Assembly (NCBI RefSeq): GCF_016722895.1 | Contig: NZ_JAEQNA010000006.1 | Location: 62,001 to 126,000, forward strand | DNA: 64,000 nucleotides | Reading direction: 5' to 3' | DNA from: Ramlibacter aurantiacus | GTDB lineage: Bacteria > Pseudomonadota > Gammaproteobacteria > Burkholderiales > Burkholderiaceae_C | Shown: in pieces, positions 26,217 through 34,372 of the stretch | How the letters are laid out: every line of letters starts with the position of its first letter | How positions within the stretch are numbered: position 1 is the stretch's first letter | Program-made: the position numbers and the translations under genes | The notes under the pieces: generated by a model | What the model was told of the DNA's origin: nothing | The model's input: the letters and a program-made list of their open reading frames with translations, nothing else | Database searches by the model: none

Positions 26217-27785
26217 TCAGATGGCGCTTGCGCGGCCGGCCCAGTGCGGCTCGCGCAGCTTGCGCTTCATCAACTTGCCGGAGTCGTCCCGCGGCAGGTG
26301 CGATGTGAAGATGAATTCGCGCGGAACCTTGAAGCCGGCAAGCCGCCTGCGCAGGAACTGCATCAAGTCGGCCGCCTGCGGCTGCGCGTGCGCTGCGGGA
26401 ATGACGTACGCGAGGAGCTTCTCGCCGTACTCCTCGTCGGGGATGCCGATGACCGCGCAGTCGGTGACGCCGGGGTGGTCGATCAGCACGGATTCGATTT
26501 CCGCCGGATAGATGTTCACGCCGCCGGAGATCACCAGGTCCTTGCGGCGGTCCACCAGGAAGAGATAACCCTCCTCGTCGAGGTAGCCCATGTCGCCGTT
26601 GGTCACCAGCCCGTCGCGCTCGATCTGCGCGCGCTGCGATTCGGCGTTCTGGTAGGTGAAGTCGGGCACGCCCTGCAGCCCGACGAAGATGTCGCCGACC
26701 TGGCCCGGCGGCAGCAGGCGCCCTTCTTCGGAATAGATGCGCAGCGAGCGCCCCGGCCAGGCCTTGCCCAACGTGCCGGGCCGCGCCAGCCATTCCTCGG
26801 ACGAGGAGCGCGTGACCATCCCGGTTTCGGTGGCGGCGTAGTACTCGTGGATCACCGGGCCCCACCACGCGATCATGGCCTCCTTGACCTCGCGTGAGCA
26901 GGGCGCCGCGCCGTGGACCACGAACTCGAGCGAGCTCAGGTCGTAGCGCCGCCGGGTTTCCTCGGGCAGCCGCAGCAGCCGCACGAACATCGTGGGCACC
27001 AGGTGCAGGTGCGAGATGCGCTCGCGCTCGATCAGGGCCAGCAGTTGCTCGGCGTCGAAGCGCGGCATGAGCGCGATGCTGCCGCCCGAGCCCAGCACCG
27101 CGCGGGTGTAGGTGTTGGGCGCGCTGTGGTACATCGGGCCGGCCATCACGGTGCGGATGCCGGGGTGCAGGTCGAACCACTGCTGCGACAACTGCCCGAA
27201 GCGTCGCGCTTCCTCGGGTGGCAGCGCGAAGCGCCGGACGCCCTTGGGGCGGCCCGTCGTGCCGCTGGTGTAGACGATGCTGCCGCGGCTGCCCACCCGT
27301 GACCGGTCGCGGACCGGATCGGCGGCCGCGATCACGTCATCGAAGGTGTCGGTGCCGGGTAGCGGGACGCAGAGCGCGGGATCGATGGCGTACGCGGTGC
27401 CCAGCATCGCCGGCGTGGGGGACACGATGACGCCGACCTCGGCAGGGATGTCCCCGCGCACCCTGGCATGCAGGTCGGCATGGGCCAGCAGGATGCGCGC
27501 CGCGGAGTCACGCAGGATGTACCCCACTTCGTCGCCGGCCTGGTGCCAGTTGATCGGCACCGGGTAGGCGCCCAGCAGCGAGGTCGCGATCATGGCTTCG
27601 AGGAAGCAGATGTCGTTGCGCATCAGGATGGCGACCGCGCAATCCTCCTGCGCGCCCCGCTCGCGCAGGGCGCCGGCCAGCCGAGCACCGCGCTCCCACA
27701 ACACATCCAGTCCCACCCGCACCTCACCCATGCAGGCATATCCGCTGGGGGTGCGATGGGTTTGGGAGTCGGGTTTGTCTGCCAT
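26217..27785 (-). CDS. AMP-dependent acyl/aryl-CoA synthetase
   Basis: A 522-residue ANL-superfamily ligase. The P-loop-like motif is SIVYTSGTTGRPKGVRR, followed by EYYAATETGM, GDMGYLDEEGYLFLVDRRKD and VISGGVNIYPAEIESVL. The C-terminal SGKLMKRKLRE carries the catalytic lysine. It activates a carboxylic acid to its CoA thioester. It is the first gene of the minus-strand operon and its ATG lies only 25 bases from the divergent nitronate-monooxygenase-like gene, over a palindromic operator candidate. Whether it acts on the entering acid or a ring-cleavage product is not clear. Confidence 0.85.
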   Translation of the reverse strand: MADKPDSQTHRTPSGYACMGEVRVGLDVLWERGARLAGALRERGAQEDCAVAILMRNDICFLEAMIATSLLGAYPVPINWHQAGDEVGYILRDSAARILLAHADLHARVRGDIPAEVGVIVSPTPAMLGTAYAIDPALCVPLPGTDTFDDVIAAADPVRDRSRVGSRGSIVYTSGTTGRPKGVRRFALPPEEARRFGQLSQQWFDLHPGIRTVMAGPMYHSAPNTYTRAVLGSGGSIALMPRFDAEQLLALIERERISHLHLVPTMFVRLLRLPEETRRRYDLSSLEFVVHGAAPCSREVKEAMIAWWGPVIHEYYAATETGMVTRSSSEEWLARPGTLGKAWPGRSLRIYSEEGRLLPPGQVGDIFVGLQGVPDFTYQNAESQRAQIERDGLVTNGDMGYLDEEGYLFLVDRRKDLVISGGVNIYPAEIESVLIDHPGVTDCAVIGIPDEEYGEKLLAYVIPAAHAQPQAADLMQFLRRRLAGFKVPREFIFTSHLPRDDSGKLMKRKLREPHWAGRASAI

Positions 27786-27796
27786 TTATTTTTCGT

Positions 27797-27814
27797 CCAT
27801 ACTGGCCGGTATGG
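27797..27814. promoter_or_regulatory. Palindromic operator candidate between divergent aromatic genes
   Basis: CCATACTGGCCGGTATGG is a near-perfect dyad (16 of 18 positions symmetric). It fills the 25-base gap between the CoA synthetase start (27785) and the ATG at 27811 and runs into that start codon. A closely similar element lies at 29610-29627. The TetR regulator encoded at 28815-29582 is the obvious candidate to bind. Confidence 0.55.
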
Positions 27815-28827
27815 AAAGTACTTTAGCGGCGCGGCCGGCGGATCGTCAACCGGGGATCGAGCCGTCCTTGTTGCCAGCGGGGTCGTGGCTCGCCCGGTCG
27901 CTGCGCATACCGGTGATCGGCGCGCCGATGTTCATCGTGTCGTCGCGCGAGCTGGTGGCCGAGCAGTGCCGCGCCGGCATCGTCGGCTCGTTCCCCGCGT
28001 TGAACGCGCGGCCGCAGGAAGAGCTGGAAGGCTGGATCACCTACATCGAGGCGCAGATCGCCGACTGGAATGCCGGCTCGCCCGCCTGGCCGGCGGCGCC
28101 CTACGCGGTCAACCTGATCGTCCACCCGTCGAACACGCGCCTGGCGCGTGACCTGGACGTGGTCTGCCGGCACCGCGTGCCGCTGGTCATCACCAGCCTC
28201 AACCCGCCGGGCGAGGTCGTGGCGCGGGTGCATGCCTATGGTGGCCTGGTGCTGCACGACGTGAGCACGGTGCGTCACGCGCAGAAGGCCATCGAAGCCG
28301 GCGTGGACGGGCTGATCCTGGTGTGCGCGGGTGCGGGCGGGCACACCGGCACGCTCAACCCCCTGGCCTTCACCGATGAAGTGCGGCGCTGCTTCGATGG
28401 CCTGCTGGTGGTGTCCGGCTGCATCGCGCACGGGCGGCAGGTGGCGGCCGTGCAGGCCATGGGCGGCGACTTCGCCTACGTCGGCACCCGCTTCATCGCG
28501 TCAACCGAGGCGCAGGCCGCCCCGCGCTACCAGCAAATGATCGTGGAAGCCCGCGCCGCGGACATCGTCACCACGAGCGCCGTCACCGGGCTGCCCGCCA
28601 ACTACCTGCGCGCGAGCTTCGAGGCGCTGGGGATCGAGATCGAATCGCTGCAGCCGCGCGAGCGCAGTTCGTTCTCGTTCGGCAAGCGCGGCGACGGCAC
28701 CGAGGCCAAGGCCTGGCGCGACGTGTGGAGTGCCGGGCAGGGCGTGGCCGCGATCTCGGCGGTGCTGCCCGCGGCATGCATCATCGACGGCATGGCCGCG
28801 GAATACGCCGCGGCTCAGCGGCAATGA
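27811..28827 (+). CDS. Nitronate monooxygenase (2-nitropropane dioxygenase) family flavoprotein
   Basis: From the ATG at 27811 the protein has 338 residues; an in-frame extension to 27592 would overlap the divergent gene. TIM-barrel FMN motifs are IPVIGAPMFIVSSRELVAEQ, GIVGSFPALNARP, VCAGAGGHTGTLNP (phosphate/flavin loop) and AMGGDFAYVGTRFIAS. The family oxidises nitronates, but many members act as enoyl reductases or unknown FMN oxidases. It overlaps the convergent TetR gene by 13 bases. Its place in an aromatic cluster is suggestive, not proof, of a nitroaromatic link. Confidence 0.8.
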   Translation: MESTLAARPADRQPGIEPSLLPAGSWLARSLRIPVIGAPMFIVSSRELVAEQCRAGIVGSFPALNARPQEELEGWITYIEAQIADWNAGSPAWPAAPYAVNLIVHPSNTRLARDLDVVCRHRVPLVITSLNPPGEVVARVHAYGGLVLHDVSTVRHAQKAIEAGVDGLILVCAGAGGHTGTLNPLAFTDEVRRCFDGLLVVSGCIAHGRQVAAVQAMGGDFAYVGTRFIASTEAQAAPRYQQMIVEARAADIVTTSAVTGLPANYLRASFEALGIEIESLQPRERSSFSFGKRGDGTEAKAWRDVWSAGQGVAAISAVLPAACIIDGMAAEYAAAQRQ

Positions 28828-29582
28828 GGCGGCAGGAAAAGCTGGTCCAGCGCGGCCTGCCGCAGCGCGAGCTTCTGCGTCTCGGGGTACGCGAAGATCA
28901 GCCGCAGGCCGGTGGAGAAGCTGTAGTGCAGGCAGGCCAGCAATTCGGGATCGACCGTCGAGCCGACCGTGGCATAGAGGGTGGCGAGATAGCTCACGCG
29001 CTCGCGGTCGACGTCGGCCACCTTGCGCCGCACCTCCGGGTTGCTGCGGGCCCAGTTGCGCACGGCCAGTTCGATCGCCCCGCCGAACTCGTCGATGGGC
29101 GAGTTCGTGCCGATGAACGCGATCAGCCGGATCTTTTCCTGCGGCGACGTGCCGGCGTGCTCGACGATCTCGATCACGCGCCGCGTGGCGTGCTGCTTCC
29201 ATTCCTCGATCAGCGCGAGCAGCAGCTCGTCGCGCGAGGCGAAGTGCCAGTAGAAGCTGCCCTTGGTCACGCCCAGCGCCTTGGCCAGCGGCGGGATCAG
29301 CACGGCGTCGACGCCGGAGCGCGCCAGGATGCGCATGCCGGCGCGGATCCAGTCGACCCGCTGGAGGTCGGACTTGGGCGCCTTCTTGGCCGCGGCGCGC
29401 TTGCCGGCCGCGGGAGCGCTGGCCTGCGCGCCGGATTTGGCGCGTGCCTTGGCGCTGGTTCGGACCTTGTCGGGGTCGCGGGGCTTCGCCGGGGCGGGAT
29501 CCCTGACCGGACTCGCGCCCTTGGCCGTGGATCTGGGCTTGACCGCCGACCGGGTGTCCGGCTGGTGCGTGCTGCGCTTCAT
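28815..29582 (-). CDS. TetR family regulator with a long Lys/Ala/Pro-rich N-terminal tail
   Basis: This 255-residue protein is unusual. The first 70 or so residues are disordered-looking and basic (KARAKSG, AAGKRAAAKKAPKS), resembling a histone-H1-like tail, and only then comes the TetR DNA-binding domain (LAKALGVTKGSFYWHFASRD). The start codon lies 5 bases from that of the divergent CoA transferase, so its promoter would have to sit inside coding sequence, or the true start is internal. I see no better internal ATG before the helix-turn-helix. It probably controls the aromatic operon, the nitronate monooxygenase gene and the CoA transferase. Confidence 0.8.
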   Translation of the reverse strand: MKRSTHQPDTRSAVKPRSTAKGASPVRDPAPAKPRDPDKVRTSAKARAKSGAQASAPAAGKRAAAKKAPKSDLQRVDWIRAGMRILARSGVDAVLIPPLAKALGVTKGSFYWHFASRDELLLALIEEWKQHATRRVIEIVEHAGTSPQEKIRLIAFIGTNSPIDEFGGAIELAVRNWARSNPEVRRKVADVDRERVSYLATLYATVGSTVDPELLACLHYSFSTGLRLIFAYPETQKLALRQAALDQLFLPPHCR

Positions 29583-29587
29583 TTGCT

Positions 29588-30805
29588 ATGAGTGCCTGCG
29601 ACCCTCAGGCCGTACTGGGCGGTATCCGTGTGGTGGACCTGGGGCGGTTCATTGCCGGGCCGTATTGTGCAACACTGCTTTCGGACCTCGGGGCCGACGT
29701 CGTGCGGGTCGAGCGCCCCGGCGGCGGCGAGGACCGCTGGGTGGTGCCCGTGGCCCCTTCCGGCGAAGGCGGCAGCTTCCTTCAGCTGGGCCGCAACAAG
29801 CGCTCGGTGTGCCTCGACCTGGGCTCCCCCGCAGGCCGCGAGGTGCTCGAGGCCTTGATCGCGCGAGCCGACGTGGTGGTGGCCAATCTCCCCACCGCGC
29901 AGCTGGTTCGACTGGGCCTCGACTACGAGAGCCTGAGCGCGCGGTATCCGCGCGTCATCCTGGTCACCGCCAGTGCCTACGGCGAGCCCGGCCCGCTGGC
30001 CGATCGCACCGGATTCGACGGCATCGGCCAGGCGATGTCCGGGGCCGCGTGGTTGTCGGGCCAGCCGGATGCGCCGGTGCGCTGGGCGGCCACCTATGTC
30101 GACTTCGGCACCGCGCTGGGCTGCGCCTTCGGCACCCTGGCCGCACTGCGCGCACGGGACCAGAGCGGTCGCGGCCAGCACGTGCGCGGTTCGCTGCTGC
30201 GCACAGCGCTGACCTTCTTCAACTCGAACCTGATGGAGACGCAGGCGCTCGGCCACGACCGGGTGCCCAGCGGCAACCGGGGCCAGCAGATGGCGCCTTC
30301 GGACCTGTTCGCCACGCGCGATGGACACGTGCTGGTGCAGGTGCTGGGCAATGCGCAGTTCCATCGGCTGGCCGCGCTGGTAGGTCAGCCGGAGTGGATC
30401 ACCGATGCCGGGTTGCGCAGCGATGCCGATCGGGGCCGCCAGGCCCCGCGCATCTGCGAAGCGGTGGCGCAATGGGCGGCGGCGAGGACCTGCGAAGAAG
30501 TTCTGAAGGCCCTCGCCGACCACGGCATTCCCGGGTGCAAGGTGCTCCCGCCGAGCGAGGCCTTGAGCCATCCGCACATGCAGGCGGCGGGGCACTTCCG
30601 GCCCATGGACTTTCCCTCGCTGCCCCAGCCGGTGCCGGTGGTGGCGCCCTTGGTCGAGCTCTCCGAGACCCCGGCGAGCTATCGGCGTCGAGCGCCGCTG
30701 GCGGGCGAACACACGCGGGAGGTACTCGCGGAACTGGGCTACGGTGAAGAGGAGATCGAGCGGATCGAATCGGCGTCTGCGGCCAGGCGAGGCAGTCCCC
30801 GATGA
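29588..30805 (+). CDS. Family III CoA transferase (CaiB/BaiF)
   Basis: A 405-residue protein starting MSACDPQAVLGGIRVVDLGR, the standard CaiB/BaiF N-terminus. Further blocks are GADVVRVERPGGGEDR, FLQLGRNKRSVCLDL, YGEPGPLADRTGFDGIGQAM, and VDFGTALG containing the likely catalytic Asp172. It moves CoA between organic acids, giving this cluster a second acid-activation route beside the CoA ligase. It is divergent from the TetR gene with almost no spacer. Confidence 0.87.
   Translation: MSACDPQAVLGGIRVVDLGRFIAGPYCATLLSDLGADVVRVERPGGGEDRWVVPVAPSGEGGSFLQLGRNKRSVCLDLGSPAGREVLEALIARADVVVANLPTAQLVRLGLDYESLSARYPRVILVTASAYGEPGPLADRTGFDGIGQAMSGAAWLSGQPDAPVRWAATYVDFGTALGCAFGTLAALRARDQSGRGQHVRGSLLRTALTFFNSNLMETQALGHDRVPSGNRGQQMAPSDLFATRDGHVLVQVLGNAQFHRLAALVGQPEWITDAGLRSDADRGRQAPRICEAVAQWAAARTCEEVLKALADHGIPGCKVLPPSEALSHPHMQAAGHFRPMDFPSLPQPVPVVAPLVELSETPASYRRRAPLAGEHTREVLAELGYGEEEIERIESASAARRGSPR
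29610..29627. promoter_or_regulatory. Second copy of the operator-like motif, inside the CoA transferase N-terminus
   Basis: CCGTACTGGGCGGTATCC shares 14 of 18 positions, and the core TACTGG(C/G)CGGTAT, with the element at 27797. It spans codons 8-14 of the CoA transferase and uses GTA and GGT, codons this GC-rich genome rarely chooses. It lies about 30 bases upstream of the TetR start, a sensible place for autoregulation. Confidence 0.4.
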
Positions 30806-31060
30806 ATTGAACCCGCCGGAAGTTCCGGACGATCGCGCCCGGTCCGGCCGGGGGCCCATCACCATGCTCATTCGCGGGGTGCTGGAGTCGCTGGGGCTCA
30901 AGGGCCGCGAGCGGGTCAACCCGCACGGACGAACGGCCGGCACCACTGTCGACTCGGCGGCGGCGGCAGCGGCCTTTGACCGTGCATCCATCGCTCAAGG
31001 AAACTCGTGCGCCCACGGTGCGAAGGGTGCCCCGGAACCGCGTTGGACGTCGCGCCGCTC

Positions 31061-32005
31061 TTATCGCCAATCACTCAACGCGAATACGCCGGCTCGGTTG
31101 TAGGCCGGCTCGTTCGGCCGGTCCATCGCGACGCCGATCAGGCCTGCGCGAAAGCCTCGCTCGCACAGTCGGCGATAGGCCTCATGGCATGCCATGTTCA
31201 CGCCTAGTTCCAGCTGGGTGGCGCCAAGGCTCGCAGCCAGCGCATCACAGGCGTCGATCAGCCGATCGAAATGCTTTTCGTCCAGATCGGGTCGCAGGGC
31301 GCCGAACTTCACGTAGCACAGGCCGGAGCCGGCTTCGGTGCCGGGTCCTGCGTGACACACGGCAAAGCCGTCCAGCCGTTGCCCTTGCAGCAGGACCGTA
31401 TCTCCCAGGTTCTGCTCCAGAACCGCTTTGATCTCGCTCGTGACGTCGAGCCCTTCGTACAGCGCATCGGTGATCTGGCGGCACTCCTGCAGCGCCGCCA
31501 GGCGCTCGCGTTCTTCGAGCTGGCTGAAACGCGACAGTCCGGACAAGTTCGCGGATAACGATACCGGCCGCTGGAGAATGGGCGTCAGGTAGCGCGGCCA
31601 GAATCCGAACCGCTGGTACAGGCCCTGATGCCTGGGGCTGTGCGCAAACGTGAAAAGCGCTGCATGCCGCACGCGCGCAGCCGTTAATACATCGATCGTC
31701 GTTTCCATCAAGCCCTTCGCTATACCCTGGTCCCAGAGCGCGGTGTCCACCGACAGCGGACCGAAAAAGCCGAGGCTGCCCCACAGCGTGATGATGTTGG
31801 AGCCGGCCAACCGGCCATTCGCCTCCGCGGCAATCGCCCGATCCGGCGCCGCGCGCCATCGAGTTCGCAGGTAGTCCTTGTCGGCGAACAGGTTCGTGAT
31901 GCCGGTAAACCTGTCGAACGCTCCGCGAAGGATGCGGTCCGCTGCAGTCAGCTCGTTCTCGCGCAGTTGACGCACGGTAAGCCGGGGTCTTGCCTTCATG
32001 TCCAT
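31061..32005 (-). CDS. GNAT family N-acetyltransferase-like protein
   Basis: A 314-residue protein whose first half is a GNAT fold: LTVRQLRENELTAADRILRG, then DRAIAAEANGRLAGSNIITL, GPLSVDTALWDQGIAKGLME (acetyl-CoA pyrophosphate region) and QGLYQRFGFWPRYLT. The second half (HAGPGTEAGSGLCYVKFGAL) looks like a second, degenerate GNAT-like domain. It is preceded by a 111-base divergent spacer shared with a LuxR-type regulator. Substrate unknown. The 255 bases downstream (30806-31060) show nothing I can support. Confidence 0.75.
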   Translation of the reverse strand: MDMKARPRLTVRQLRENELTAADRILRGAFDRFTGITNLFADKDYLRTRWRAAPDRAIAAEANGRLAGSNIITLWGSLGFFGPLSVDTALWDQGIAKGLMETTIDVLTAARVRHAALFTFAHSPRHQGLYQRFGFWPRYLTPILQRPVSLSANLSGLSRFSQLEERERLAALQECRQITDALYEGLDVTSEIKAVLEQNLGDTVLLQGQRLDGFAVCHAGPGTEAGSGLCYVKFGALRPDLDEKHFDRLIDACDALAASLGATQLELGVNMACHEAYRRLCERGFRAGLIGVAMDRPNEPAYNRAGVFALSDWR

Positions 32006-32116
32006 GGAGAACCTCCTGTGGTGGCCCGTGACACTCTAGGCGCGGCGTGCTCCCGCAGGAATCCCAAGCTTTTGGGGGGTCGCCACCCGCGCGACGCGGG
32101 GGTACCATGCCTCCTC

Positions 32117-33316
32117 ATGGACGTCGAACGGGCACGGCGGGTCCGGCGCGAGATCAAAGCCCTCTGCCAGTCAGGGCTGGACTCCCGCGCGCTGGTGGCC
32201 AAGGCCGAGCGCCTGCTGCGCACAGTGATTCCATTCGATCGCGCCTGCTGGCACAACGTGGATCCAGCGACCTCGCTGCTGACGAGCGTGATGGGCGACT
32301 CGGCCCCCAGCAATCCGCTTCTGCCGATTCTCGAATACGGCTCGCAAGACCTGAACCATTACGCCGATCTTGCGCGCGCGCGCATTACCGTGGCTGGGCT
32401 GCGCGAGGTGACGGGCGGCATGCCAGGCCGTAGCCGCCGCTACCGCGAAGTCCTTGAGCCCATGCATATTGCGGACGAGTTGACGGCGGCATTCGTGGCG
32501 GGCGCGGACTTCTGGGGATGCGCGCGCCTGTACCGCAGCGCCCAGTGGCCTGCATTCGATCCCGTCGAGGTCGCCTTCGTCGCCAGTCTGGCCGGCCCTC
32601 TGGCCGAAGGCTTCCGCACGGCGCTCATTGCCACCGCGACAGCGGTGGAGGTCGGCCCCGACGGGCCGGGCGTCGTGGTGCTCGATGACGACGGTGGCGT
32701 GGCCTCGATCACCTTCGCCGCGCAACGGTGGTTGGGCGATGTGGTGGACGTGGTGGATGTGGTGCCTGGGGCGCCGGGTTCTTTGCCTCATGTGCTGTTT
32801 GCGGTTGCGAGCCAGGCGCGCGCCATCGCCGCCGGCGCGTGCACGGATAACCACCTCATCGCCAGCTGTCGCGTTCCCACCCGGTCCGGCCGTTGGCTCG
32901 TGCTGCACGGCCAGCGGTTGACTCCCCCAGGTCAGGACGGCCCGCAAGAGCGCGCAGAACGGAAATCACGGACGGCGCCATCCACCGCCGCCCTGCGCGA
33001 TGGCGGCCAAACCTGCGTGATTGTCGAACCGGCCTGCGCCGCGGAGCTCGCGCCGCTCATGGTTTGCGCCTATGGCCTCACCGATCGCGAACAGCAGGTC
33101 ACGGGCTGCGTGTTGCGGGGAATGGCCACCAAGGAAATCGCAGCCGCGCTCGGGCTTTCCCCCTACACCGTGTCGGATCACCTGCGGCTGGTCTTCGAAA
33201 AGGTGGGCGTCACCAGCCGGACCGAGCTTGCGGCTCTGATCTTCTCCGACCACTACGACCCGCGCATCACGCGGGGAATCCGCCTTGCCGGAGCCGGATG
33301 GTTTGTCGATCGGTGA
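32117..33316 (+). CDS. LuxR family regulator with N-terminal sensory domain
   Basis: From the ATG at 32117 the protein has 399 residues; the open frame extending upstream overlaps the divergent gene's leader. The N-terminal 250 residues look like a GAF-type sensor (ALVAKAERLLRTVIPFDRAC). The C-terminal helix-turn-helix is clear: LTDREQQVTGCVLRGMATKE followed by IAAALGLSPYTVSDHL. There is no receiver Asp motif, so it is not a two-component response regulator. The likely target is the divergent GNAT gene. Confidence 0.82.
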   Translation: MDVERARRVRREIKALCQSGLDSRALVAKAERLLRTVIPFDRACWHNVDPATSLLTSVMGDSAPSNPLLPILEYGSQDLNHYADLARARITVAGLREVTGGMPGRSRRYREVLEPMHIADELTAAFVAGADFWGCARLYRSAQWPAFDPVEVAFVASLAGPLAEGFRTALIATATAVEVGPDGPGVVVLDDDGGVASITFAAQRWLGDVVDVVDVVPGAPGSLPHVLFAVASQARAIAAGACTDNHLIASCRVPTRSGRWLVLHGQRLTPPGQDGPQERAERKSRTAPSTAALRDGGQTCVIVEPACAAELAPLMVCAYGLTDREQQVTGCVLRGMATKEIAAALGLSPYTVSDHLRLVFEKVGVTSRTELAALIFSDHYDPRITRGIRLAGAGWFVDR

Positions 33317-33386
33317 ACGCAGTCTCTCAGGAGACCGAAAAAGCAATCAGGACGAGTGCGCTTGCTGTTGCAAGGCCGCCGCCCAG

Positions 33387-34289
33387 CTACCCTTCCAGGT
33401 CCACCAGCTGCCGCCGCACGAAGTCCAGGAACACCATCGTCCGTGCCGGCAGCACCCGGCCGGCGGTGAGCGCGTGGATGGGGATGGACGGGGTGGCCCA
33501 TTCGGGCAACACCGGCACCAGCTGGCCGCTGGACACCTCCTCGCGGCACAGGCCCGGGGGGAGGGCGGCGATGCCCAGGGCCTGCACGGCCAGGCGGCGG
33601 ATCATCCCGATGCTGTTCATCGACAGCGCGCCGGTCACCGGCACGCCGCGCTGCTCGTCCTGGCGGCGCAGCGTCCAGAGCGTCTCGATGCCCTTGCCGT
33701 CGAAGCGCGCCTCGCGGATGCACTCGTGCGCCGTCAGTTGATCCGGGACGGTCGGCGTGCCGCGCGCCGCCAGATAGTCGGGCGATGCGTACAGGCGCTT
33801 GAACACCGAGCCCAGGCGCCGTGTCGTGGCGCCCGAGTCGACCGGCTCGCCGATGTAGATCGCGACGTCGCAGCTCTCGTTCTGCGGGTCGACCCGCCTG
33901 GAGGTGAAGTCGAATTCGATCCGCAGGGCCGGGTGCGCCTGGCGCAACTGCGGCAGGCGGGCGACCAGCCGCAACCCGAAATCGGCCGTGGCCACGACCC
34001 GCAACAGCCCCCGCGCCTGCAGCCGTGAGCGGCCCAGGTCTTCATGGGCCAGTTCCACGTCCTGCAGCAGCCGCTTGCAGCGTTCGAAGTAGAGCTGGCC
34101 TTCCTCGGTCAGCTCGACTCGCTGCGTGCTTCTCTTGAGGAGCTTCAGGCCCAGCTCCTGCTCCAGGGCCGCCACCCGGCGGGAGACGGTGGACTTGGGG
34201 CAACCGAGCACAAGGCCGGCCCGGGTGAAGCTGCGCAGCTTCGCCACCTCGACGAACACGGAAAGCGAGCGGAGCGTATCGGGTTTCAC
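33387..34289 (-). CDS. LysR family transcriptional regulator
   Basis: A 300-residue LysR protein beginning MKPDTLRSLSVFVEVAKLRS. The helix-turn-helix CPKSTVSRRVAALEQELGLK and wing TQRVELTEEGQLYFERC are standard for the CrgA/AaeR-like branch. It is divergent from the reductase-VOC-FAH-Bug operon, with 83 bases between start codons, and is its likely regulator. Confidence 0.87.
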   Translation of the reverse strand: MKPDTLRSLSVFVEVAKLRSFTRAGLVLGCPKSTVSRRVAALEQELGLKLLKRSTQRVELTEEGQLYFERCKRLLQDVELAHEDLGRSRLQARGLLRVVATADFGLRLVARLPQLRQAHPALRIEFDFTSRRVDPQNESCDVAIYIGEPVDSGATTRRLGSVFKRLYASPDYLAARGTPTVPDQLTAHECIREARFDGKGIETLWTLRRQDEQRGVPVTGALSMNSIGMIRRLAVQALGIAALPPGLCREEVSSGQLVPVLPEWATPSIPIHALTAGRVLPARTMVFLDFVRRQLVDLEG

Positions 34290-34372
34290 CGGGGTCTTGT
34301 TCCAGGAAGGGAACGGATTCTCCCAAAAAGCGACCTGTGCGCCAGTTGGGAAACTCCCCAGAATCCGACCCG

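Noticed and set aside
30806-31060. Possible small gene between the CoA transferase and the GNAT gene
   Set aside because: Frames are open by GC bias only; no ribosome-binding site with a plausible start and no recognisable motif.
33322-33335. Hairpin GTCTC-TCAG-GAGAC after the LuxR gene
   Set aside because: A 5-bp stem alone is common by chance; not enough to call a terminator.
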